NCBI GenBank assembly: GCA_025358025.1 | Contig: JANYKW010000194.1 | Coordinates: 1 to 64,000, forward strand | Origin: Bacteroidia bacterium | GTDB taxonomy: Bacteria; Bacteroidota; Bacteroidia; Bacteroidales; Prolixibacteraceae | DNA: 64,000 nucleotides | Direction: 5' to 3' | Part shown: positions 18,738 through 26,897 of the stretch, piece by piece | How positions within the stretch are numbered: position 1 is the first letter of the stretch | Layout: each line of letters begins with the position of its first letter | The notes under the pieces: model-generated | The model's input: the letters and a program-made list of their open reading frames with translations, nothing else | Database searches by the model: none | What the model was told of the DNA's origin: nothing | Made by a program: the position numbers and the translations under genes

Positions 18738-19751
18738 TCATTTTCTAACTGAAGATTCTCTGATCGCCAACTTTGTTTGAAGAACTACTGTTCCTGAAAA
18801 AGAAGGATCATCCATCTTTTTGAAAAAGAGTTCTGCTGCTTTGATCCCAATTTCCCGCGTTGGATGCATGGTAGAGGTCAATTGCGGAGTGGAAAAGGAG
18901 GCATGAAACTCGTCTGCAAATCCTATCACACCAATCTCTTCAGGAATTTTAATACCCCGAGTCCTTAGTTCTTGCATCACGGCAAAAATGACCATGTCAT
19001 TGATACCGAAGATGGCATCCGGGGGTTCCGGTAGGGCGAGCCACTCATCAGTTATTTGAATGGCCTCATCGATCAACATGTTACAAGGGCGCAAAAGAAC
19101 AGGGTCAAAAACCAAACCGTATTTTTTTAGCCCGCTCAGGTATCCTGCTACCCTGTCGTGGGAGATGTTGAGGTGGGCAGGTCCTGAAATAAAGGCAATA
19201 CGTTGGTATCCACCCTCATGGAAATGGTGGATAATCTTCTCAACCGCATCTTTGTTGTCGATCGCAACACAGGGAACCTGGTCGTCAAGGCAGATTCGGT
19301 CAAAAAATACGAGTGGAATTTCATTCTCAATCAACCGGACGAAATGTTCGAACCGATCCGTCTCCTTACTCAAACAAACAATCATTCCATCCACCCGGGC
19401 TTTTAAAAGATTGGAGACCGACTCAATTTCCCGTTCTATTGATTCGTAGGAGGATGCCAGAAGAATAAAATAACCACGGCTCTTGGCAAATTCTTCAATC
19501 CCGGAGATGATAGAGGAGTAAAAATGAGTAACAAGATCGGGAACGATGACACCGATCATCCTGGTCTCCTGTTTGAGTAATCCCATGGCCAGGGGATTGG
19601 GGGTGTAATTTTTTGCCAGCGCCAGATCCTGAACTTTTTTGGTAATCTCCGGACTAATATCCGGATGGTTCCTCAATGCTCTGGATACCGTCGAAATGGA
19701 GATATTCAATTCGGTAGCAAGATCTTTTAACGAGAGATGCCGTTTGGCCAT
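18738..19751 (-). CDS. LacI-family transcriptional regulator
   Basis: A 337-residue LacI/GalR regulator. The N-terminal HTH is LSLKDLATELNISISTVSRALRNHPDISPE (residues 6-35), followed by a hinge (NPLAMGLLKQETRMIGVIVPD) and a periplasmic-binding-protein-like sugar domain with VDGMIVCLS, AIDNKDAVEKIIHHFHEGG and PDAIFGINDM. Start MAKRHLSLKD at 19751 is chosen; the open frame runs on to 19922 but the extra residues do not belong to the family. It is divergent from the fucP-like permease and probably controls the fucose locus; the inducer is inferred, not seen. Confidence 0.92.
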   Translation of the reverse strand: MAKRHLSLKDLATELNISISTVSRALRNHPDISPEITKKVQDLALAKNYTPNPLAMGLLKQETRMIGVIVPDLVTHFYSSIISGIEEFAKSRGYFILLASSYESIEREIESVSNLLKARVDGMIVCLSKETDRFEHFVRLIENEIPLVFFDRICLDDQVPCVAIDNKDAVEKIIHHFHEGGYQRIAFISGPAHLNISHDRVAGYLSGLKKYGLVFDPVLLRPCNMLIDEAIQITDEWLALPEPPDAIFGINDMVIFAVMQELRTRGIKIPEEIGVIGFADEFHASFSTPQLTSTMHPTREIGIKAAELFFKKMDDPSFSGTVVLQTKLAIRESSVRK

Positions 19752-19831
19752 GACAATATAAAATGGTTTGGTTGAAATTATAAAAACTATCTCAGGAAGA
19801 GCTTGAATTGGGAATAAAGAGGGAATAAAAA

Positions 19832-19956
19832 ATGTTCCACAACACTTTTTCCTCTCCGCAAAGCTTTGCAAGTAGAAAAATATTTGGCAAAATGGATAAG
19901 TTTCGTGACTTTTGAAAGGCATTGTTCAATGCAAATTCCATATACTGTTGGAACAT
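19832..19956. promoter_or_regulatory. Candidate regulatory sites between lacI-type gene and permease
   Basis: Three symmetrical elements lie in the 287-base divergent gap. GCAAAGCTTTGC (19858-19869) is a perfect palindrome. GCATTG-TT-CAATGC (19919-19932) is an inverted repeat. ATGTTCCACAACA (19832-19844) recurs inverted as TGTTGGAACAT (19946-19956), about 100 bases away. Any may be the LacI-family operator; the pair suits looping. This is a sequence observation only. Confidence 0.4.
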
Positions 19957-20038
19957 CTTATAATTTAAAAATTCGGCCAATGTCTATCATACACAAACGT
20001 ACCATCAATTCAAAAAATCAATTATTATTCTGTAAGAA

Positions 20039-21661
20039 ATGAAAAGTACAAAAAAAGGTCTCTTTACCACGGAAGACGGAAGAAATCATACATTTATTTT
20101 CTTTCTGGTTGCGCTTCTGTTTACTTTATGGGCAGTTGGTAACAGCTTGATAGACACCATGGACAAACATTTTCAGGACTATTACCATCTGACAAAAGCC
20201 GACTCTGCCAATGTTCAGTTTTCGCATTATCTGGGGTATTTTTTTATGGCCTTACCTGCCGGATGGTTTATTCATAAACTTGGTTATAAGTGGGGGATTA
20301 TTCTAGGTCTGAGCTTAGCTGCATTGGGTTGTCTGTGGTTTTATCCCGCAACCAAAATTGATGGATTCTGGGCCGTTCTTTTGGGCGTTTGTTTGGTGGC
20401 CATGGGTTTTTCATTCCTCGAAACTGTTGCCAATCCATATACAACTGTTTTAGGAGATCCAAAATATGCAGCTTCACGAATTAATCTGGCGCAGTCATTT
20501 AACGCCATTGGCTGGCCAATTGCTCCATATATTGGCGGCTTATATTTTTATCATTCTGATGTTGCTCTTAGTGCCGTGCAAAATGCTGAAATAGCCCATA
20601 AAACAATGTGGATACCTTATGTGTCACTTGCCTTGATCATTATAGTTCTTATCGCAGCTTTTATTAAAAGCAAGATGCCTGATGTAGTTGGAAATGAGAA
20701 TAATAATTCAGGAAGTGAAACAGCTAAAGTTGATGTATTTGGTCAGCAAAACCAATTGTCGACGATCCTGTTATATGTATGCGCAATATTGTTCAGTTTT
20801 GCTCTGGGGATGATTGTCCGCTTCTTTGTTCAATTGTTTTACATGGACAGGGCGACACTTGCCAATCCGCAGGCGATGGTCGCATTAAACCATATTTTAA
20901 CCAGGGTATTTTATATTGTTACCGGTATTGTAGGTTTAGCTTCAATTATTTTTATTGCAATTAAAAAAGGAAAGCTGATACACAGAGACAGTTTATGGTC
21001 GGCGCCACATTTTACTGGTGCAACCATTGCACAGTTTCTTTACGTAGCTGCACAAGCAGGAATATTCAGTTTTTTTATCAATTATATGGTTGAAGAGGTT
21101 CCGGCGCTAGGCGAAAGCTGGAAATCCAACTTCTTTATTGGAGGCGATAATGGGTCAATTCTTAGGAATGGAGCTTATTTTCTTACTGAAAAGGGTGCTA
21201 CATCGCTCATGTCGTGGCTGGCATTTCCATTATTCCTCATTGGTCGGTTTACCGGTTCGTTTATTTTGAGAATTACAAAAGCGCACCACATGCTTGGACT
21301 GTATGCTGTTATTAATGTGATATTGATGTTTGTAATCGTTGCTAAATTGGGCTGGATATCTGTAATAGCCGTTTTCCTCAGCTTTTTCTTTATGTCTATT
21401 ATGTTCCCAACTATATTCTCGCTTGGCATTTTTGGATTGGGAGAAAAATCGAAATTGGCATCTTCATTCATCGTAATGGCCATTATGGGCGGTGCTGTAT
21501 TGCCAAAAGTGATGGGTGCGATAGGGGATGCAGAAGGTATGTCGGCAGGATATGTCGTTCCGGCTATTTGTTTTATGGCTATTGCCCTCTATGGTTTCTT
21601 CTGGACAAAACTAAGCGGTTCTGAGGGATTAAATGGCGTTAAGATTGGAACAGGACATTAA
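20039..21661 (+). CDS. fucP: FucP-like MFS sugar:proton symporter, enlarged
   Basis: This inner-membrane transporter of the fucose permease family probably imports L-fucose with protons. Family segments include NSLIDTMDKHFQDYYHLTKADSA near residue 35, GYFFMALPAGWFIHKLGYKWGI and FLETVANPYTTVLGDPKYAASRINLAQSFNAIGWPIAPYIGG. It is 540 residues against about 440 for E. coli FucP. The extra length lies at roughly 240-310 between the two halves and contains two hydrophobic segments (242-264, 288-308), so it may have 14 rather than 12 helices. It faces away from the LacI gene and leads the downstream sugar genes. Confidence 0.88.
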   Translation: MKSTKKGLFTTEDGRNHTFIFFLVALLFTLWAVGNSLIDTMDKHFQDYYHLTKADSANVQFSHYLGYFFMALPAGWFIHKLGYKWGIILGLSLAALGCLWFYPATKIDGFWAVLLGVCLVAMGFSFLETVANPYTTVLGDPKYAASRINLAQSFNAIGWPIAPYIGGLYFYHSDVALSAVQNAEIAHKTMWIPYVSLALIIIVLIAAFIKSKMPDVVGNENNNSGSETAKVDVFGQQNQLSTILLYVCAILFSFALGMIVRFFVQLFYMDRATLANPQAMVALNHILTRVFYIVTGIVGLASIIFIAIKKGKLIHRDSLWSAPHFTGATIAQFLYVAAQAGIFSFFINYMVEEVPALGESWKSNFFIGGDNGSILRNGAYFLTEKGATSLMSWLAFPLFLIGRFTGSFILRITKAHHMLGLYAVINVILMFVIVAKLGWISVIAVFLSFFFMSIMFPTIFSLGIFGLGEKSKLASSFIVMAIMGGAVLPKVMGAIGDAEGMSAGYVVPAICFMAIALYGFFWTKLSGSEGLNGVKIGTGH

Positions 21662-21703
21662 TTATTCTATGCTATTCATTGTTTTATATTTTAATTAGAA
21701 AAA

Positions 21704-22678
21704 ATGAAAAGAATTGTTGTTGCCGGAGCAGGTGGATTTATAGGAGGGCATTTAGCCCGGAAGTTGAAAGATATGGGTAACGATGTTCGTGCAGTGGACA
21801 AGAAACCATTGAACCAATGGTACCAGGTTCACCCCGATATTGATAACCTCATCCTTGATTTGAACAGTAAGGAAAACTGCTATACTGCGTTAAACGGATA
21901 CAACGAAGTTTTTAACCTGGCAGCTGACATGGGAGGGATGGGCTTTATCGAGACGCACAAAGCTGAATGTATGTTGAGTGTGCTAATTAATACACACTTG
22001 TTGATGGCTGCGAAAGATCTGGGAATTGACCGCTTTTTTTATGCCTCTTCTGCCTGTGTGTATAATGGAGACAAGCAGCAGGAAACTGACAATCCCGGAC
22101 TCAGGGAATCTGATGCTTATCCCGCACAATCGGAAGATGGATATGGATGGGAGAAGCTATTTTCTGAAAGAATGTGCCGTCATTTCCGAGAAGATTACGG
22201 AATTAATACCCGTGTAGCCCGCTTCCACAATGTGTACGGACCGCACGGGACCTGGGATGGTGGTCGTGAAAAAGCACCGGCAGCCATGTGCCGTAAAGTT
22301 CTGGAAGCTGAATTGTATGGAAAAGATGAGATCAATATATGGGGCGATGGAGAACAAACACGAAGTTTCATGTATATCACAGAATGTGTTGAGGGTATTC
22401 TGAAAATCATGTACAGCGATATCCTGGAACCAATCAACCTGGGAAGTTCTGAAATGGTGTCGATCAATCAACTGGTTGATATCGTAGAAAAAATTGCCAA
22501 AAGAAAGCTGAAGCGTACTTATGATCTGGATGCCCCGAAAGGTGTTCGCGGACGCAACAGCGATAATACACTCATCCTGGAATTGCTTGGATGGGAACCT
22601 ACATTACCGCTTGCCGTCGGGATGAAAGAGACCTACGACTGGATCAGAACCCAAATGGAAAGTGGCGGAATCAAATAG
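21704..22678 (+). CDS. GDP-mannose 3,5-epimerase-like NAD-dependent epimerase
   Basis: GDP-mannose 3,5-epimerase (GME) makes GDP-L-galactose and GDP-L-gulose; in plants it serves ascorbate synthesis. The 324-residue protein has the NAD motif GAGGFIGG and long stretches matching plant GME wording: NLAADMGGMGFI, RFFYASSACVY, GRFHNVYGP-like ARFHNVYGPHGTWDGGREKAPAA, and KGVRGRNSDN. All four catalytic residues known in plant GME have counterparts: Cys118, Tyr147, Lys151 and Lys190. The gene follows the permease by 42 bases and precedes the kinase fusion by 15. Assignment to GME itself is by motif; a different GDP-sugar substrate is possible. Confidence 0.85.
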   Translation: MKRIVVAGAGGFIGGHLARKLKDMGNDVRAVDKKPLNQWYQVHPDIDNLILDLNSKENCYTALNGYNEVFNLAADMGGMGFIETHKAECMLSVLINTHLLMAAKDLGIDRFFYASSACVYNGDKQQETDNPGLRESDAYPAQSEDGYGWEKLFSERMCRHFREDYGINTRVARFHNVYGPHGTWDGGREKAPAAMCRKVLEAELYGKDEINIWGDGEQTRSFMYITECVEGILKIMYSDILEPINLGSSEMVSINQLVDIVEKIAKRKLKRTYDLDAPKGVRGRNSDNTLILELLGWEPTLPLAVGMKETYDWIRTQMESGGIK

Positions 22679-22693
22679 TCAGTAGGAGATCTG

Positions 22694-23830
22694 ATGAGAG
22701 AAAAAACAGTATTGGTTAGCGGATGTTACGACCTATTGCATGCCGGTCACATTGCCTTCTTCAAAACAGCATCTCAATACGGCAAGCTTTATGTGAGCCT
22801 CGGAAAAGATGAAAATCTGCTGAAATTGAAGGGTAGGAAACCCTATTTCTCGCAGGAGGAGCGGGTATACATGGTAGGTGCCATCAAATATGTGACCGAA
22901 GCTTTTGTCTCGGTGGGAGATGGGATGCTCGACTTTGAAGAGGATATGAAACGGCTGAAGCCAGATTTTTTTGTAGTGAATTCGGATGGATACACCGACG
23001 GGAAGAGGCGCCTGTGTAAAGAAAATAACGTCGAGCTGATTGTATTGGAGCGGATTCCTGAGAAAGGTCTGCCTGCCCGGTCTAGTTCCCAGTCCAAGAA
23101 GGATCTGAAATTTCCATATCGCCTTTGCCTGGCAGGGGGATGGATGGATCAGCCCTGGGTCTCCAGGATCCATCCCGGTCCTTGCATTGTCGTGCAGATC
23201 TGGCCCGAATACGATTTCAGCGACCGCTCGGGAATGGCCACCAGTTCGCGAAAAATTGCGGCTGAATTATGGGGTGGCAAAATGCCGGATGGAGATTTAC
23301 AACGAAACGCAAAACTGCTTTTTGGAGCTGAGAATCCACCGGGTTCCGAATATATTTCTGGATCACAGGATCAACTTGGAATATTGTTGCCCGGGGCTAA
23401 CCGGCTGGATTATGACGGAAAATACTGGCCGTTTAGCATTGAATCGACTGTTGATGCAGAGACTTGCGAATGGTTATCCGGGGTACTTTATCTTATCCCG
23501 CTGGCTCCGCGTCCTGAAGGATACAATCCACTGGTGGAAAAGCACCTGGCTGTTGGGAATGTCAAGGAACTGGGAGACGCAGGCATCCTGTGCTGGGATG
23601 GAATTGTTCAAAGGGACGTCAATAAACTGGGAGAAGGGATGAAACGAACCTTCCTTTCCTGGAGAAAAATCTTACCATATACCGTGCCTGATTGGGTGAT
23701 GGAAGAAATGGAGAACAATTGGCTTTCAAAATATCCGGGAGCAATTACATCTGGCAGTGGCGGGGGATACGTGATTGTTGCCTCGGCGTCAGAAATTACC
23801 GGAGCGATGAAAATTAAAGTGAAATATTAA
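22694..23830 (+). CDS. Nucleotidylyltransferase / GHMP-type sugar kinase fusion
   Basis: The 378-residue protein has two domains. Residues 1-135 are a cytidylyltransferase-like fold with GCYDLLHAGH (HxGH motif, 16-19) and KGRKPYFSQEER (46-57), as in HldE, RfaE and TagD. Residues 140-378 resemble a GHMP sugar 1-kinase: AGGWMDQP (147-154), SGMATSSRK (179-187), SGSQDQLG (222-229) and TSGSGGGYV (352-360), the last being the ATP-site glycine loop. A kinase plus nucleotidylyltransferase would turn a free sugar into an NDP-sugar. Context (GME, manC remnant, fucosidases) suggests L-galactose or L-fucose; this is inference. Confidence 0.7.
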   Translation: MREKTVLVSGCYDLLHAGHIAFFKTASQYGKLYVSLGKDENLLKLKGRKPYFSQEERVYMVGAIKYVTEAFVSVGDGMLDFEEDMKRLKPDFFVVNSDGYTDGKRRLCKENNVELIVLERIPEKGLPARSSSQSKKDLKFPYRLCLAGGWMDQPWVSRIHPGPCIVVQIWPEYDFSDRSGMATSSRKIAAELWGGKMPDGDLQRNAKLLFGAENPPGSEYISGSQDQLGILLPGANRLDYDGKYWPFSIESTVDAETCEWLSGVLYLIPLAPRPEGYNPLVEKHLAVGNVKELGDAGILCWDGIVQRDVNKLGEGMKRTFLSWRKILPYTVPDWVMEEMENNWLSKYPGAITSGSGGGYVIVASASEITGAMKIKVKY

Positions 23831-23837
23831 ACCTTGC

Positions 23838-24440
23838 ATGAGCAAAAATTATTGCCTGATTTTTGCAGGGGGAGCCGGAACCCGTTTCTGGCCCCGTAGC
23901 CGGGTCATGAAGCCAAAGCAATATTTGAATCTGTTCGGCGATCAGTCGCTGATTCAGAATACCATCAGCCGTTTCGCCCAAATGATACCTTCTGATGGCA
24001 TCTTTGTGGTTTCGGCAGAAGGGCAGAAAGTGATACTGGAGCAACAAAGCACTGGAATTCCGGTTCGGAATTTGATTTTTGAGCCAGTGGAAAAAAATAC
24101 CCTGCCTGCCATAGGACTGGCAGCCATGATTCTGGATATTGAAGATCCGGAAGGAATTCTGATTGTATCTCCATCTGATCACCTTATCGGAACGACCTCA
24201 GCAGTTGGGAAGAAGTCTATAAATTTGATGAGAAGGATGAGAATCAGAATGTGAAATCAGAAGAGGTCAAAAAATTCCTGTGTCTATGCGCCTGACAGTC
24301 TTGTCGCTGTGGTGGGAATGGAAGACGTGATCGTTGTCCAGGAAGGTAATACCATTCCGGTGTGCAAACGCGATCGAGCGGAGGAAATCAAACAGGTGGT
24401 GGGTGAAATTTCAAGGCGAAAGCTTGACCAGTATCTATAA
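23838..24440 (+). pseudogene. manC: Decayed mannose-1-phosphate guanylyltransferase
   Basis: Three pieces of one gene remain. From 23838, MSKNYCLIFAGGAGTRFWP.. to SPSDHLIG carries the GGxGTRxWP and PSDH motifs of GDP-mannose pyrophosphorylases. From 24194, in another frame, DLSSWEEVYKFDEKDENQN matches the later catalytic part. From about 24282, back in the first frame, VYAPDSLVAVVGMEDVIVV..RKLDQYL is the C-terminal end. About half of a normal 350-residue enzyme is missing through internal deletion and frameshift, so a working product is unlikely. The first frame stops at 24254 after 138 residues. Confidence 0.82.
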
Positions 24441-24469
24441 AATAAAATAATTTAAATTCGCTGGAAAAG

Positions 24470-25477
24470 ATGTATAAAATGCTGGTTTTTATTTTGTTTT
24501 TGCTGTTTGAAACAAATGTAGTCTATGGTCAGGATACTGCAAGTCCGGCACATCCTGCCATGATGTATGGTGACACTTCCCGGACTGGCATCCCATTTTC
24601 CAAGGATCCCTATGTCATCTGGTTTAATGGTCGGTTCCTGATGTATTATTCTGTCCCGGGGTTTACGGACAAGACAGGAAATGTAAATGGCTGGGGAATC
24701 GGAATTGCAGAAAGCACGGATCTTGTCAACTGGAAAAGATTGGGGGAAGTAAACACAGATCCTGAAGCGACATACGAATCAAAAGGAATGTGTGCTCCTT
24801 GTGCCCTCGTGGTCGGGAACAAAGTCAATCTCTTTTACCAGACCTACGGGAATGGAAGGAAAGATGCCATTTGCCATGCATGGTCGACCGATGGCATTCA
24901 TTTTGCCCGGAATAAAACCAATCCTGTTTTTCATCCCGATGGAACCTGGAATTGTGGACGTGCCATTGATGCGGAGGTCATTAAGTTCAATGGTCAATAT
25001 TTTTTGTACTACGCAACCCGTGATTCTGCCTATAAAATTCAGATGCAGGGTGTCGCTGTAGCCAGCGGGAATACGGGTTTTAACAGGGGTGACTGGAAAA
25101 ACCTTTCTTCGGATGGTCCGATGCTGAAACCTGAACTTCCTTGGGAAAAGGATTGCATCGAAGCTGCCTCTGTCATAAATAAAAACGGGGAGCTTTTCAT
25201 GTTTTATGCAGGAGCCTACAACAATGCACCGCAGCAGATCGGAGTCGCGAAAAGCAGTGACGGAATACACTGGAAGAGAATATTTGCAGATCCTTTTCTT
25301 CCTAACGGGAAACCCGGTGAATGGAATTCAAGCGAATCGGGACATCCGCATATTTTTGCCAACCCGGGGGGAGATGATTACCTCTTTTTCCAGGGAAACA
25401 ATACGAAAGGAAAAAACTGGTTTCTTTCCAACGTACGCATCGGATGGAAAAACGGCGAACCATTTAGTCTTAAATAA
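24470..25477 (+). CDS. Secreted GH43-like five-bladed beta-propeller glycosidase
   Basis: A 335-residue exported protein with signal peptide (MLVFILFLLFETNVVYGQ). Repeated blades have the pattern GIPFSKDPYVIWFNGRFLMYYS, GIGIAESTDLVNWKRL, AWSTDGIHFARN, IDAEVIKFNGQYFLYYATR and GVAKSSDGIHWKR. This is the GH43/GH117-like propeller found in polysaccharide loci. The Asp in KDP and the later Asp and Glu (RAIDAE) are candidate catalytic acids. The exact family and substrate cannot be fixed. It ends one base inside the GH29 start (TAATG), so the two are translationally coupled. It probably trims a fucose- or L-galactose-containing glycan. Confidence 0.72.
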   Translation: MYKMLVFILFLLFETNVVYGQDTASPAHPAMMYGDTSRTGIPFSKDPYVIWFNGRFLMYYSVPGFTDKTGNVNGWGIGIAESTDLVNWKRLGEVNTDPEATYESKGMCAPCALVVGNKVNLFYQTYGNGRKDAICHAWSTDGIHFARNKTNPVFHPDGTWNCGRAIDAEVIKFNGQYFLYYATRDSAYKIQMQGVAVASGNTGFNRGDWKNLSSDGPMLKPELPWEKDCIEAASVINKNGELFMFYAGAYNNAPQQIGVAKSSDGIHWKRIFADPFLPNGKPGEWNSSESGHPHIFANPGGDDYLFFQGNNTKGKNWFLSNVRIGWKNGEPFSLK

Positions 25478-26886
25478 TGAAACGAAGGGAAATTTTAAAA
25501 GCAACAGCCGCGGTAACCGTGGCCTCCTGTATCCCCAATCTGGCCGGAGCATCCATGGGATCAGAATTCCTGCTCCCTGATGGGAAAGGAGAAAAACTAT
25601 CGGCAATTCCCCGTTTTGGAGATGGCCGTGACTGGTTTTTTGAGCGGCGATACGGCATGTTCGTTCACTGGGGACTCTATTCCATCCTGGGATGGCACGA
25701 ACAACACCAGTGGCGCGCAAGGGTGCCGAGGGCCGAATATGTGAAGTTTGCCGGACAGTGGAACCCAAAGAAATTCAATCCCGAGGAGTGGCTCGATCTG
25801 ATGGAGGAATCCGGCATGAAATACATCACCATCACCACCAAGCATCACGACGGATTTTGCATGTGGGACACGAAGCAAACCGGCTTCAATACGATGAATA
25901 CCCCTTATAAAAAGGATGTAATCGGGATGTTGGCGGATGCCTGCCATAAACGCAAAATGCCACTTTGTTTGTACTATTCGATTGCCGACTGGAACCAACC
26001 CAACTATCCCAATCAGGGAAGGCATCATGAATTGCCTCCTCAGCCGCAGGATTATCCCGACTGGGACAAATACATGCTCTTCCTGAAGGAACAGGTTTGG
26101 GAACTCTGCTCCAACTACGGAGAGATTCACGGATTCTGGTGGGACATGAATGTTCCGAAATACGTAGACCCCACGGTGAATGCAATGATCCGGAAACTGC
26201 AACCCAATGCTGTGATAAACAACCGAGGATTTGATATAGGCGATTTCGGGACCCCTGAACGAGATTACGACAACGCTGCCACCGAAGCCAAAGGGTTTGA
26301 CAAGCCCATTGAGGCTTGCCAGTCGGTAGGAATGGAAAGCTGGGGATACAAAAAAGACGAGGATTATTATACCCTTCGCCACCTGACCGGCAGCATCGAC
26401 CGCTATCTGGCAAGGGACGCCAATTACCTATTGAATGTTGGCCCAACGGGAGAAGGTATCATACCGCAGGAATCCTCAGCAATTCTGAAGAAAATCGGGA
26501 AATGGAAAAAATCTGTCAATGAATCTTTTAGTCAGGTCCGGGCGGATTCCGGTATAGTCAATATCCCGGGCATTCTGGCTACAAGTCACGATAAAACCCT
26601 CTACATTCACCTGAACAAGGCCCCCGTTGGCAACGGAGTCAAATTGAAACCTGTCAATATATTGCCGGTCAAGGCAACCCTGCTGAACAATGGAAAACCA
26701 ATTGATTGTGTAGTCAATTTGTGTCCCAGCGATCATACCTCCCAACAGCCGTACCTTAGGTTGCGAAATCTCCCGGCAGGTGAAATGGCCGATACTGTCA
26801 TGGTGGCAAAACTTGAATTTGACAGACCTTTGGATCAGATTATCCAACCACTGAAAACAGAATCAAATATTGAATTAACCAAATAA
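25477..26886 (+). CDS. GH29 alpha-L-fucosidase with Tat-like signal
   Basis: GH29 enzymes release alpha-L-fucose (some also alpha-L-galactose) with retention. The 469-residue protein has the catalytic-domain markers RRYGMFVHWGLYSI, KYITITTKHHDGFCMWDTK and the nucleophile Asp in GFWWDMN. The Lys-Arg-Arg-Glu-Ile-Leu-Lys N-terminus followed by a hydrophobic ATAAVTVAS stretch resembles a twin-arginine signal, common in Bacteroidota glycosidases. The YLLNVGPTGEGIIPQES segment is conserved. A C-terminal beta domain follows from about residue 360. It overlaps the preceding gene by one base and is followed 11 bases later by a second GH29. Confidence 0.93.
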   Translation: MKRREILKATAAVTVASCIPNLAGASMGSEFLLPDGKGEKLSAIPRFGDGRDWFFERRYGMFVHWGLYSILGWHEQHQWRARVPRAEYVKFAGQWNPKKFNPEEWLDLMEESGMKYITITTKHHDGFCMWDTKQTGFNTMNTPYKKDVIGMLADACHKRKMPLCLYYSIADWNQPNYPNQGRHHELPPQPQDYPDWDKYMLFLKEQVWELCSNYGEIHGFWWDMNVPKYVDPTVNAMIRKLQPNAVINNRGFDIGDFGTPERDYDNAATEAKGFDKPIEACQSVGMESWGYKKDEDYYTLRHLTGSIDRYLARDANYLLNVGPTGEGIIPQESSAILKKIGKWKKSVNESFSQVRADSGIVNIPGILATSHDKTLYIHLNKAPVGNGVKLKPVNILPVKATLLNNGKPIDCVVNLCPSDHTSQQPYLRLRNLPAGEMADTVMVAKLEFDRPLDQIIQPLKTESNIELTK

Positions 26887-26897
26887 ACAGCAAAAAA

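Noticed and set aside
18738-19922. LacI-type protein starting at 19922
   Set aside because: The extra 57 residues precede the standard LacI N-terminal HTH and cover the divergent control region; 19751 is the sensible start.
25597-26382. A 261-codon minus-strand frame inside the first GH29 gene
   Set aside because: It lies fully inside a conserved fucosidase on the other strand and has no recognisable domain.
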